Source: Saccharomycopsis fibuligera x Saccharomycopsis cf. fibuligera (taxonomy: Eukaryota > Ascomycota > Saccharomycetes > Ascoideales > Saccharomycopsidaceae). From it: 64,000 nucleotides of DNA. The DNA lies in the NCBI GenBank assembly GCA_001936135.1, contig CP012817.1, forward strand, positions 992,001-1,056,000, read 5' to 3'. The notes under the pieces were generated by a model, which did not search any database, had not been told where the DNA came from, and saw nothing but the letters and a program-made list of their open reading frames with translations. The position numbers and the translations under genes are program-made. Below are positions 10,394 through 22,200 of this stretch, piece after piece; position 1 is the stretch's first letter; each line of letters begins with the position of its first letter.

Positions 10394-12765
10394 TTTGGTA
10401 GTTCACAATGAGGGCCTGCTTGCAACCAAGTAATGAATTAAATGAAAGATGTGTCAATGGCACGAGAAAAGGTCCAAAATAAATACTAAAAAATTTTTTT
10501 TCCAAAGAAACAATTCTTGAGTAAAAAACAAGGCCAATATGATCAAATTAAAAGTACAAAAACCTATCTGTACTAATAAGGGCAACAACTGACTGGTCTA
10601 TGAAACTTAAAAAGCAGAGTGATTTATTTTATAGTTCACAGATGAGTATAAAAATCTAAGAGATTTTAACTGTGTATTTCGTTATGAATGCAAGAGTTTT
10701 ATAGTTTTCGGTTTTTCTCTGGCACGAAACCTTGGGGATGATAGTAAACGATAAAATAAATTTTATTTTTATCGAGTTTTGCCCCTTTAGACTTTGCTGT
10801 TGGTTTGCTTCTTTTTGATTTTGCTATAAACCAACTTATCTTCTTGCTGTCTTCCCCTTTGAAGATTTTTTACTTTTAGTTTTGCTTGTTTTGCTCTTGT
10901 TTTGCTCTTGTTTTGCTTTGCTTTGCAAAATTAAGAATAAATCTTTAATAGCAACTACTTACACGAACTTGGAGCAAATATTTATGGTAGGTAGGAAAAG
11001 AAACCTCATGAAAGCAATTGGCTAAACGTTGTGGCTAATTGTGCAGATTGGGAATATTTGAAAATATAATGGTTATGGATATGATTGATGAGTATAGGCG
11101 CTCGATAAGTCAATAAATGAATTTTGAATAATAAAACCTTTTATTAAGAAATGAGCTAAGTAGAAGTATAGTATGCTGTACACAAATATATATAAAAAGA
11201 AGAAAAAAAGAGGAAGAACCAAACAGAAAGGTAAAAAGAAAAAAATAAAAATAAAAAAAAAGAGAGAAAATTTCAGTGGACAAAGCTTTGCCTGTTAGGT
11301 CAGGATCAAGCTGTATATTTATAACATCCAAGCCAGATCTAGTAATCGTAATCTATAAATAATGTTGATGCTGTTGCTGCTTTTTTTTTCGCTAGTTAGT
11401 TGGTCTCAGTCACGCGTCTACAGCCGCTACGGCAATTTACCGGCCTTGATATCCAATGCTAATTAGCATTTTCATGCTAGGTGCTCTTCCATTATATCGG
11501 GGTTGATGGTGGGTCGCCCACTTCCCAGTCTTTAAGTGTCCCGCGCATGCAACCGCTTAGGCTGGCATCGCGGTCTCATGCAAGATAATACTACTGTTTA
11601 AGTAACAAAACAGTCGGCTTTTTGAATCTTAAATAATTGTTAGCCAAAATTTCCATCGAGTGTTCCATTGAAAGATTGCCCTGCCATTTAAGTTTTTTTT
11701 ATCGTTCACACCAAATAATCAGTAAATAATTTCCATATGGTGAAAGAGACAAGCACAAAAGAGAACAGAGTGATAAACCCCGAAAGATGTAGGATGATGA
11801 GCTTAAGAAGTTTTTGTGTTGTTTTTGTTGACTGCTAGTAGCCGGTCGGTGGGGGTGGCGCATTTGTGTCTCAATCTCGAGTGCGAGTTTATTAGATGCA
11901 TCAAATATGTAACGATTTGGATCATGCAAGTACATTTAACAAAGTTTCTGCAAAATGCAGATGCTGCATTTTTTGGCGTTAGGGCAGAACCAAAAGATCT
12001 GTGGAACGCTGTCGCGATCATATTTTATCATGTTCTTGTCGTTGATAATATTCTCTTGTTTGCACTTGTTTGCACTGGTTTGAGCAAGTCAAACTTATGC
12101 TTTGTTTAACGTCACATATAACTTGCGCTTTTTGGCTTAACAATGTTTATTTTCAATTCTTGAGCATAATTTGCATAAAAATTGCATTAAAATAGTTCTG
12201 TTGCCAGTAAAATTATAGGTTACATTAGCATCATAGCTTATAATCTAGCTTGGCAAACGCACATCTAGGGTTGCTGAGGTAGGTCATTAACGGTGGCAAC
12301 CGTGACGGTCCACAACGATGGACTACAAACCAGCGAGCGATGCTTTGATAATGAGGAAGAACAGCACATCCAAACTAGTGCGTATTCAACAGTGGTTAGC
12401 AAAGTTTGTTATTTTTGCTCGAATCATATAAAGGCAAAAGTTGGCGAGTGTCTTCCGCTCATCTGCCAGAGTCATTCAGCAGTACAACGGCTTGTTGAGG
12501 TCAGTTCGGTGGATTCTGGATTGTTTCCTTTCTTGTCTTGCACAAGATTCCAAAACCAAGTAACAGGTTTTTTAATCAAAGGTTACTAACAAATTAGCAA
12601 ATAACTACACCTTTCATGGTTTGGTATTCAAAAAGACGTATTATTGACTATCACCAAGAGAAATAAAAATCAGAACAAAATTAAAACAGAACATATAAAC
12701 GAATCATTGATACAACACAGTCATAATTCTTTTGAGCAAGTCAGAAGTATAGCCGCTGCCTGCTA
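10394..12765. other. 2.4-kb intergenic region upstream of the bHLH gene
   Basis: No convincing gene on either strand. The part nearest the bHLH start has a T-rich stretch with repeated TTTTGCTCTTG units (about 10880-10925). A perfect 16-bp palindrome, AATGCTAATTAGCATT, lies at 11455-11470. Short open frames at 11110-11331, 11699-11935 and 12293-12589 are low-complexity or lack an ATG. The length suggests a long regulatory region for the bHLH gene, which is typical of regulators in this clade; an unrecognised non-coding RNA cannot be excluded. Confidence 0.4.
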
Positions 12766-13599
12766 TTAAAATTGTTGCTTGTTGTCAGTAGTAGAAGTGG
12801 CCGTACCAGCATTACTGGCACCAGAACTAGATTTCAAATTAGCCAATCTTCTAGCTTCCTGGTGGATCTGCTTGCTGTCTCTAACAATGCCGGAGTAAAA
12901 AGAATGAATCTTGGAACCCGCTGGAGTCTTGGCCGCTTGCTCAAAATAACTAGTCAAGTCATCCCTACCTTGTGCGAATCTTTTATTGAGATCGTATTTT
13001 TGGTCGGTCTCCACTGCCTTATCTTGAACGTGATACTTGGAATCAAGGTTAGATAAAAAGCTCTTGAATTTCTCTGAAATCCCATGCTTCTTATCTAGAG
13101 CGACTGCTTTTTCCAAAGCTTGATCGCTCAAAACATAGCCATGAGATAAGTATTCTGCAATGATAGCACTCTTTGGTTTGAGTTCTTGATCAATGTCAGA
13201 ATTTGGCGCATCACTTTTAGTACCAGCACCTGTGGTTTTGGAGTTAGCAGCGGCACCTGCGTCGGTGAATGGTACGTTGGCCACTGCAGCCGCGCTCGAT
13301 GAGTCTGGGGAAATGCCTGACTGCACTACCTTCTCAGAAGTGAGAATTGGCTCTTGAGAAGCAACATTAGAGTTTTCATCAGTAATTTGAATTGGTTGAC
13401 CGTCCAATTCGGCACCATTGAGCAACAATGCACTTGAAACTGCGTCACTGCTGGCAAAAGTGACAGCGTAAGTGTTGGTTGAGCTATCGGAGGATTTGAC
13501 GTCAACGGAGTCAACTTTGCCGCTAAAGCCAAAAAACTCCTTGACTTTATCCAAGGAAACGGTCTTTGGAATGTTAGAAGCAATGACAGTGGACATTTT
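12766..13599 (-). CDS. Vip1-like RRM protein
   Basis: The start was chosen at the ATG opening MSTVIASNIPKTVSL, which begins directly with the RNA-recognition motif; the open frame continues upstream but with unrelated residues. The product has 277 residues. The RRM occupies about 1-75, with a variant RNP2 strand (VIASNI) and an RNP1 region around TYAVTFAS. A Ser/Ala/Thr-rich linker follows, then a C-terminal helical part with EYLSHGYVLSDQALEKAVALD and a segment about KKHGISEKFKSFL, shared with fission yeast Vip1 and related fungal proteins. The role is poorly defined; binding RNA or acting at cytosolic or eisosome-associated sites has been suggested for relatives. An E-box-like GCACGTGC lies at about 13775-13782 in its promoter. 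Confidence 0.8.
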   Translation of the reverse strand, partial: KMSTVIASNIPKTVSLDKVKEFFGFSGKVDSVDVKSSDSSTNTYAVTFASSDAVSSALLLNGAELDGQPIQITDENSNVASQEPILTSEKVVQSGISPDSSSAAAVANVPFTDAGAAANSKTTGAGTKSDAPNSDIDQELKPKSAIIAEYLSHGYVLSDQALEKAVALDKKHGISEKFKSFLSNLDSKYHVQDKAVETDQKYDLNKRFAQGRDDLTSYFEQAAKTPAGSKIHSFYSGIVRDSKQIHQEARRLANLKSSSGASNAGTATSTTDNKQQF

Positions 13600-14066
13600 T
13601 TTGGGGCAATTGAGCTGTAAGTTGAGGAGTATTGGAAAATATTTTAGGATCAAAGTAAGGAAAGGTGGCAATTCGAAAAGAGCTACTCGAAGAGAAGAAA
13701 GGGGGCAAAGAAGGATGATAAGTATATTTGTGTATGCCAACTTCAGTTGCTGTGTAGCTGGGGCCGAGTGAAACTGCACGTGCAATGGTTGCGCCGCTCT
13801 ATATGGCACACTTGTCTACCGCACGCTGAGCCACGAACTGACCCCTGGATTATTTGGATTAGATTTCCTGTCTATAAGTCTCCATTTGCTTGAAAAACTT
13901 TGCCAGACGGGCGCAGAACGATATCTCGTCTTTTCTTTTATTTACCGGCCTTATAACATAGTTTTACATTTTTAGAAAAATATGTACCAAGGATGTACAC
14001 TGTCATGAAAGAAATAAAAGTTCACAAGAAAAAGGGCCTGATGACAATGCGCAGAGGTCCAGAATG

Positions 14067-14074
14067 TGACGTCA
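14067..14074. promoter_or_regulatory. CRE-type palindrome
   Basis: TGACGTCA is the full palindromic site for ATF/CREB-type bZIP factors. It is about 470 bp upstream of the Vip1-like gene, within a gene-poor region. Function is inferred from the motif only. Confidence 0.3.
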
Positions 14075-16197
14075 TACAGAGATGCTGTATTATCCGATCC
14101 AACTACGAAGTTAGCCGAATGCTCTCCGAAAAAAACAATAAGAAGCAGTCGTGGCAGTTAGTGTGTACTGCAGCTCGGTTGAAGAAACCACATGGGTGCA
14201 CCCAGCCGGCCGGTCAAAAAAGCTTCTTGAAAATTTATACTAAGCATGCCAGTAAGAAAAACAAAATTTTGTCCGAAAAAGGAAAAGCAATCGCTAGGAG
14301 AAGGCTTCTCGGTACGATTTCGTTCAGTGTTTTGAACAGGTGTGGAGCAAAACATACCACAGCCCATTAGGTTATGAGGTATCGATTATCAAGAAATTGG
14401 CGTCTTCGTTTCATAGTGCATTTTAGTCATATCATGTCCCAAGCCTAGATTGTCATTGGCGTGGCATCATATTTTCAACAATAGTAAACCTTTGGACTTC
14501 TCACATGCAAAAAGCGCTGCCGCCTCTTTAGATAGTTCTTTGTTCACAATACGGATTTACCAATATTGCTACTTATTGAAATGTGATCATTAGGAAAATA
14601 AAAAACACAAATAGGAAAAAGCAGGTTCATATACTTGGCTCCTCCCTAATTCTACAATTTTACCGAGCATTGTATATGCTGAAACGAGCAAGTACGTCGC
14701 ATTAAAATTACCGCAATAGGCATAATTCTCGCCGCTACATTTTTCTGGTACCATAAGAAACAAAAGAACTCATCAACCTGCCAAATTTTAGATCGCCTGG
14801 CGTTAAGTTTGCAATCACAAGATGAGCAAGAAATTCTGGCTCATAAATAGTACATCTTTGGGCCTACAACCCTCTGTAAAAATTATAGGGAAAAGCCACG
14901 GTTCCAACTATAAATGTAACCACATTTATTCTGTAACCTATAGATAATTTGTTTGACGACGACTAGTCCAAGTTGAGAGACGTATGACCGAAAACAACGT
15001 ATTCCGGGATTTTATTAAATGTGTGCCGATCGAGACTAACGATGGTATTGAACTAACATTATGGTGCCATCAGTAGCTTAAAATTCCCGTTTTCTGACAA
15101 AGTTATTATAGTATGATTTGACTAACGATGAACAAAATTAATGAAGAGGCCATCCGGGGTCGGTGAATTATCAAAAGGTCAAGATAATACTTTCAAACAT
15201 CAACAATAGTATTACCCTTAAGGAAAAAACCAGAACGTGAAGAACCAGCAGTTCTTTTTGTAAAGGCTCACAGAGAGTGAAAATGCACCCATTAAAAATC
15301 ATGTTAAATTAACCTTTTGTAAACACTAATACACACTAGTCCAATTTTATGGGCCAAAACCCAGAAAGCAACACTGGAGTTGGCTCTACAACAAAGACCC
15401 TTTTAGATGTACGAAAGACACCAATCATGTTTTAGCTGGATTCATTCTTCAAGACATCCAATAGAAACAAAATTTAAACTGTTACGATAACTAGTCGTGG
15501 GGGAAGATATTGTTAAACGACTTCATAAAAGTTGAAACATTGGCACTTAGCCCAGTAAAATTGCTACTTAGCTGCAGCATGACATGACAATCACAAACAC
15601 TATAATATTAGTACACAATCTCGAGAATTTGACAGACATGTTTAGCTAAAAAAACCACCTTTGTTCAACGGTGGAGCTTGCATACTAGCAATTGTTAACC
15701 TGTCTGTCCCACAGAATTGCGCAGACGTTTAGTCTGCATTCTTTTTCTTCTTTTATGCATGCATAAATCTGTTGTATGCAATAAACAGCAACTAAAAATA
15801 TGCTTGTGGCTTTTTTTACAACTGAATGAGCTGAATGTTATGCAATTATCGCAGTAAATTACGTAAAACTCTGCAAAAAGCGGTGGTCAAAAAGATCTAA
15901 ACCAAACTAAACCGAATTTAAGGCTGGTTTGTGAATACGCTTTTGCATTGGCGGCTGAGGTTTGTTGAATATAGCAGGCCAACAATTGTTCTAAATGGTT
16001 CGTTAGATTTAATGAAATCCGAACCTTCTGTGGCAGCTACTGAGTACGGTGTTCTAAGCCAGGGAAGAAAATACTGATGTTGTTTCTCTTTTCAGCATTT
16101 GGGTATCACGATAATAGTTTTTTATGGATTACCGCTGATTTTGCCTGTCCGGGATTATAGTAGTTTCTATTTTTATTCGATCAAAGGTTTTTTATTG

Positions 16198-16237
16198 TTT
16201 TTTTTTTTTTTTTTTTTTTTTTTTGTTTTTTTTTTTT
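16198..16237. repeat. Poly(T) tract
   Basis: A T tract of about 40 bp broken by a single G at 16225. Confidence 0.85.
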
Positions 16238-17140
16238 GTTTTCATGTCTTCTCCTTTTTAGCGCAAGGTATTGTTGCCTTAGCAAGCAGAAGTCGTTAAA
16301 TCTCAGGTTGGGTGATTATATGCCACTTTTGAAGCCAGTACTCTCACCATATAATGCGAGAGTCCGCAACATTTTGTAATTATTGAAATGTTGAGTGAAG
16401 TCTTAAGCTTACAGTAATTATCGAAGGTACTAATTCATGTATTTACTTTCCACAAATTTCTCGTTTCGTTTCATGCATGAAGCCGAACCAAAAAATACTA
16501 TTTTTGGATGTTCTTTTCAAAATGTCTCAAAAATAGTTAGTAAATTTTCTCTGTGTAAATATTTATAAAAGGTCAGATTCAGACTGCTGTGTATATTCAT
16601 ATAAGCGAAAAAATAAGTTTACAAGTAGGCTTTCATTGAGAGCCCGCACAGAAGCTTGACAAGAAATGGCAAATAAATACAGACGAAGTCCGAGTCAGTA
16701 GCGCAATTTGCATTTCAAAGTATAAGCGTGGGAGCGACAACTTCTGGCAAAATTATCGGAAAACTGACTACTGATGGGGATTATAATTAGAAGCTTCTCA
16801 AACAATATCTTTTACCAACTGGCTATTCTCAATCTCGCTCCTACTTTAGTCTACTTGTCAACTATATGTAAAAAGTAGGTACATATCCTTCAATATTTAT
16901 TTGATTGATCTCAACAATCAGTATGGAACACAATTACATATAAGCAAACCAACAACGCATACCAATATTGCTTTGGGTCTAAGACATTTAGTTTGTTTCA
17001 ATTTTTGACAACTTTTATACATGCTGAAAAGTTTTCTCAATATACTTTTATCTCACGTGGATGTAGACCCTCCGAGTCACAAATGCAACTACCGCCACGT
17101 CTGTTTGGGGCAGATGTCGTTTGCTGCGGGACGGTTTAAT

Positions 17141-17182
17141 GAACGATCTCAATAATGGCCGGTGTGCTTTCCGAGATCGTTC
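17141..17182. repeat. 10-bp perfect inverted repeat, 22-bp spacer
   Basis: GAACGATCTC at 17141-17150 is matched by GAGATCGTTC at 17173-17182. The neighbourhood is GC-richer than its surroundings (TGCTGCGGGACGG just upstream). Confidence 0.6.
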
Positions 17183-18053
17183 AGTCGCCGCAACATCACC
17201 CCAAATATATCAATAGTTGGAACAGCAAGTTGGCCATTTGAAATTCTGGGTACAGGATACAGACATACCAGGATTCTGAATTGTGCACTCGATAAAATAA
17301 GAGTATATGCACAACAGTGGACATACATTAGTGTATGTCATAAAATGTAAATTTTTACGAAAGAGCCTATGAGAAATAGCCCTGAGAAATCGCCCCTGAA
17401 GAGGTTTATTGATTCACTGAGCAATTAGTGCTTTAAGTTTACTGCTTTCAAAAATAGCTTTCTTCTTAAGAGAAATCTACTAGTTAACATAATCCCCCTA
17501 CCCTTTTTCTCTTCTCCACTAGCTTTTTCTAATGAAAATTTTAGCATGTCAATGTGTTGCTAAATCAGCAAATAAAAGCTTTGTCTAAGGCATGTGTAAA
17601 TTTCCAACATCAGCCTTGCTGTTTAAGGTGGTTTGTGTGGCTTGTGTAAAGTCATTTACCAAGTGCCTCGGTATATACGGTTAAATCAGTACTAAATCAC
17701 TGAAATGGATCTTAGCAGAAACCTCTTACTTGAACCAGCTGCATCGAGTTTTCTTACTAAAAAGCTATTCAGTATTTTAGTTTATAATATAGATTGCAAT
17801 ACTCAGTATGTTTCCTAAAAGTGTGTGGATAAGATTACCTGTGACCCCGCAGCGCTTGGTACGACCTCTGTTGCCAGCGAATCACACCTCTAGTGATCGT
17901 TTGATAGTCGTCCACAATAACCAACCAGTGAAAATGGCACCAATGTCAGTGATCTCAGGCTTTTATGCCAATCATAAAAGTCTTATTATGTAAGTTTATG
18001 CACGAGAAGTAAAGCTGGCTACTATTTGTTAAGATATAAGATGTTGAAGTATT

Positions 18054-18095
18054 GGTGAACACTGGGGTGGAGGTGGTGAACACTGGAGTGGAGGC
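18054..18095. repeat. 21-bp tandem duplication
   Basis: Two copies of a 21-bp unit starting GGTGAACACTGG, at 18054-18074 and 18075-18095, differ at two positions; a degenerate third copy follows. The minus strand would read as a Thr/Ser/Pro-Val-Phe repeat (TSTPVFT), reminiscent of cell-wall protein repeats, but the surrounding frame is only about 73 codons. Confidence 0.6.
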
Positions 18096-19254
18096 GGTAA
18101 ATACCACGATAAGTACTTCGGCGAAATTGACAATTCCAGAGATACTGTCACTATCAATGTTAATGGGTAGATACATGTATTGAAGGCTGCAATTTATCCA
18201 ATGAAAAAAAGCAGAAATTTACACCTTTAGTTCCAAATGAGCTATAAAATGTTGCTGTACGAATTCCAGATAGGGATTGGCTATATTGTATTAATTACTG
18301 TAGATAGATCCCATAGATTATTGTCCGACTCAATTGACCAGAAAATATAACAGGTCAGCCAAAGGGGCCCATAGCTTTTAGAATAATGCCTTTTTGGTGA
18401 CTTTAGACGCACCAAATCATCTAGCAAAAGCTGGTTTGGAAGTATTTTTTTTTTTTTTCTATTAAATCGAGGATTGTGAAAGAATACTTTGTTGAACACA
18501 AAAAAGCGAAGTACCGATACAATTGTCGATATTAGAGCGTTCCATATAAGCAAGCCCAGATATTGTGGCAAACTTGTTATTGATGCTAAGTCTCGAAAAA
18601 ATTTTAACAAATCAACAGATCATCATACAGGATGTGAAGATTATTGGTTGTAATTTGTTATGTATGGCCTGTGCACGAGACCAACAACGAGACATATTAA
18701 AGCTAAATATTAGTGAAGTTTTTCTTAAATTGAGAACGATTTTGCTTTTTGTAACTTTTGACAAATATACAGGCTCGCTTTGCTTTTTGCTCCTTTATAG
18801 GATCGTCGCTTTATAATTCCACTGTTCCCCCTTTCGACATTCCCCTGTTTTTAAACAATCCCTATCTTTATATATGTCGTACAAATCATGCATATATATA
18901 CACAGTACTGGCTAGCACTCAGTATATATTGACAACCACAAGTATACAAAGTAACATTTTATTGATGTGCACGGTGTTGGCAAGATAAACAATAAAGGGA
19001 CATAACTTATCAGCCACCAGAGATTCAGGTGGCACTGGCGTCGACGCACCTGAGAACGGTGATTCCCGCCCCGCGGGGACCGAGCACGCCGTTTATTTCT
19101 CACTATGACGAAAAACCACGGAAAAACTGAGACTTAAAAAAATTGGAAATCCAGCAAACTCATCTCATCGCTCGCGACTTTGAATAAACTACACCTCTTG
19201 CAAATAAATACGAATTCAACTTCTTTTACCAGGCTCTTCAATGAACCAAATACC

Positions 19255-22200
19255 ATGGAACAGCAACAGCAGCAGCCACTCCGGAAGCGAGCAAGAAAGA
19301 CTTTTTCTTGCTCCTTTTGCCGCCGCAAAAAGAAGAAGTGCGACCAGAAGAAACCTGCCTGTTCGTACTGTATCAAGCATAACAACTTTCTGAACTGTGA
19401 CTACAGTAACACGACATATGTCTATGGGATCACTGGAGATAAAGGTTTTGGGCTAATTGAAACCAATCAGAATTCGCTGCCGTCTACACCGCTGCTGTTT
19501 GTCCCGGGAAACCATCCTCAATACTCTTCCCAATTTCAGCAGCAGGTTCGATCACCATCATCACAGTCAACAACTACGGTGCCAACTCAAACGAATAAAA
19601 ACCAAAGTCAGAATAAAAACCAGAATTTTCCAAAAATTCGAAATGATTCTTTTATAGAATATGATATAACCAAGATCATATCAGCATCCGATAACTCAGA
19701 ATATCACAACAGCATAGAATATCTTAAGACTAAAATTGAAGAGTACCAGAATAGGCTCAGTGTTCTTGAGTCAAACGCCCTTATAAAGAGAAGCAACCCA
19801 AATAGTGAAGGCAAAGGACATGCAAAAGGTAAAGGAAACAGTAAAAAAGGAAATAATAGCACCAACACTGCTCCAAATATCAGTGATCTGGATTACATGA
19901 ATTTTTTCCCTAATACTCCTGCCATAATTTTCCGGACAAACTGTATCCTTGACATCAAACCATTAAACCTTTTTCAAATTTTTGATAGTGATATCTATGT
20001 TTCTGCTACATTTGCCCATTTGAACTCTTTTTATCGAGCGCTTAAGGATAAAGTTAAAGAAATCAAGCTTAATTCGGATGTTAGACTCCTAACGCACTAC
20101 TTACCAGCAGCCTTGAATGAGCATTTTCAACCAAATATATTTATGATGCTTTTCCATAACACCTTGGACAAAACAAATTTATATTATGAGCTGAATTTGA
20201 ATTTGATTAGTTCAATTTCTAGCGCCAAAACTGCTCAACCGTGCTACTTGAATTTTAGTACCAGTTCAGAGCACGATCGCGAAATAATAATCAAAGAAAT
20301 AGAACCTATTCTCCCAAGATTAGAGATAATTTTGTTGTTATGGGATAACTTTGAGAAATATATTTATCCTTTCGTGCCCATTCTTGATCTAAAGGCATTC
20401 AAAAAAGACATTGAGCTCATTCTTGTTGGACTTAAATTCAACGTTGAGGAAGAGGAGTATCTAAAAAATGACAGCTACAAGGTCTGTATCACCACATTTA
20501 TCGATCTTGCGTTATTGTCTTCATTTTTAGTTATTTTGCGTATCAGCTACTTATCCATGAAGCTCAATCCCGACTTTTTAGAATCGGATCATCCTTTAGA
20601 GAAGGAAATCATTAATGCTAGCTCGCTCGAGTACATTGGAGTGGAATTTTTTGATTTGGCCTCACATTGCTTGTCCCCATGTAAAGCGTTACGCAAAAGT
20701 AGTATCACAGTGTTAACTACTATCATATACATATATTATTACTTATTGACATGTGAAGAGAGTTCTAATAGTTTTCTTGGCGAACAAAGGCAGATTTTGT
20801 TTGGTAATATGTTTGCGCAGGCCACAAGCATTGGTTTATATAGAGACTGGGGAGATGTGATTGTCCGGTACATTGCCACACATTGTTCTGGGCTTAATAT
20901 TTGCAAGGACAACTTGGTGTATGTAACAAGAAAAATATGGCATTTACTTAGACGATTTGGTGCTCAGGAAGCAATCATGTCAGGCTCACAAATTCAAAGC
21001 AATATTTTCACTAGCCAGACGGTTAAATTGCCAGCAACAAAAATCAGGGAGGACTGGATCCACCCACCGGATTTGATGTCAGTGTTCACTGATAATACAT
21101 ATTTATTATTTGATGAGGCTAATAATCTTTTTGAGGAGATTGTTAATTATACATACAATACTAAACAACCCAAGGCTAAAGAGTACTATGCTAAAATGAT
21201 CAAAGTGGAGAATATGATTACAAAGGAATATGGTGAGAATCCTGAAGCTTACTTTCAAAATGACGAAAATTTTAAATTTGAAAAAAGCAACAGAGAAGAT
21301 TACTCCAAGCAAGTCTACTTCAGAGTGCTTAACAAAGTATTCAAGTTTGAAAAATACTTGGTTTTGCAAATCATTAAAATAAAGGTCAATATACTAATTG
21401 TGCACCATTATGAAACCAATAAAAATTTTCCAAACTGGTTTTTTTTTCTTAAGCAAGTTTTTAAGTCAGTAAAGCAAGTTTTCAAAGTTGTCAATGATTT
21501 GTTTCTTTTGCATAATATGAGGTTCTTAAATACAAGTTATCAACGCAACTACAAAAATTTTAATCACAGGCTCATGCCCATTGTTGGTGAGCTCAACAGT
21601 ATTATCTTGTATTTCTTCATGGGGCTCACTTATCGCATTTACAATACTGTTTTCCTACTAGCCAGCAAGATCAACGCCAACAATGTCGCCCATAATATAC
21701 TTTCTGAGGACAGAGAACGATTTTCAATTCTAATCAAGTTGAAAAACATCTGCTTGAAAATGTTTGAGTTTGTATGTAAGACGTATTTTGAAAAAGTCTG
21801 CAAATTTTACAGTCAAGTCCTCAAGTGCCTTGGACTTTATCAGGATGTGTTATACAAGCTCAAGCAGCATTCTTTAGACGTCGAAAAAGGCGTTCCTTTT
21901 AGCTTGATTGCTTTCCATTTTGTGAATTGCGTGAAGCCACGCCCTGACAAGGCAATTGCTTCGTTTTATCCAATGCAAACTGCCCCAAATGAAGTTATAT
22001 GCATGAGTATTAGCACCGAAGAAGTTCAGGAACTTTGCGACATTCTAAGCGAGCTTGTCGATGTGCCCAACGAAGTCTGCAATACCAACAGCAATGCTAA
22101 TGGGAATAGGGGTGGCACTGATAATTACGATTACAATGGCAATAGTGCCGAAACTGGTACGCAAAACGGTATTAATCAAAATGCTAGTGATACCACATGC

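Larger units (their letters stand above)
13600..19254. other. 5.6-kb gene-poor region upstream of the second zinc-cluster gene
   Basis: Both strands lack a supportable gene. Notable elements are a full CRE-type TGACGTCA (14067-14074), a GCAGAC/GTCTGC hairpin (15721-15737), a 16-bp palindrome TTTATGCATGCATAAA (15752-15767), a long T tract (16198-16237), a 10-bp inverted repeat with a 22-bp spacer (17141-17182) and a 21-bp tandem duplication (18054-18095). A 125-codon ATG-initiated frame at 13993-14370 (+) is Lys/Arg-rich and matches nothing I know. The region could be an extended promoter of the downstream regulator or a point-less regional centromere; the sequence alone cannot separate these. 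Confidence 0.45.

Noticed and set aside
12293-12589. 98-codon frame with a CxxC pair
   Set aside because: There is no ATG, no homology recognised, and the frame overlaps the 3' region of the Vip1-like gene.
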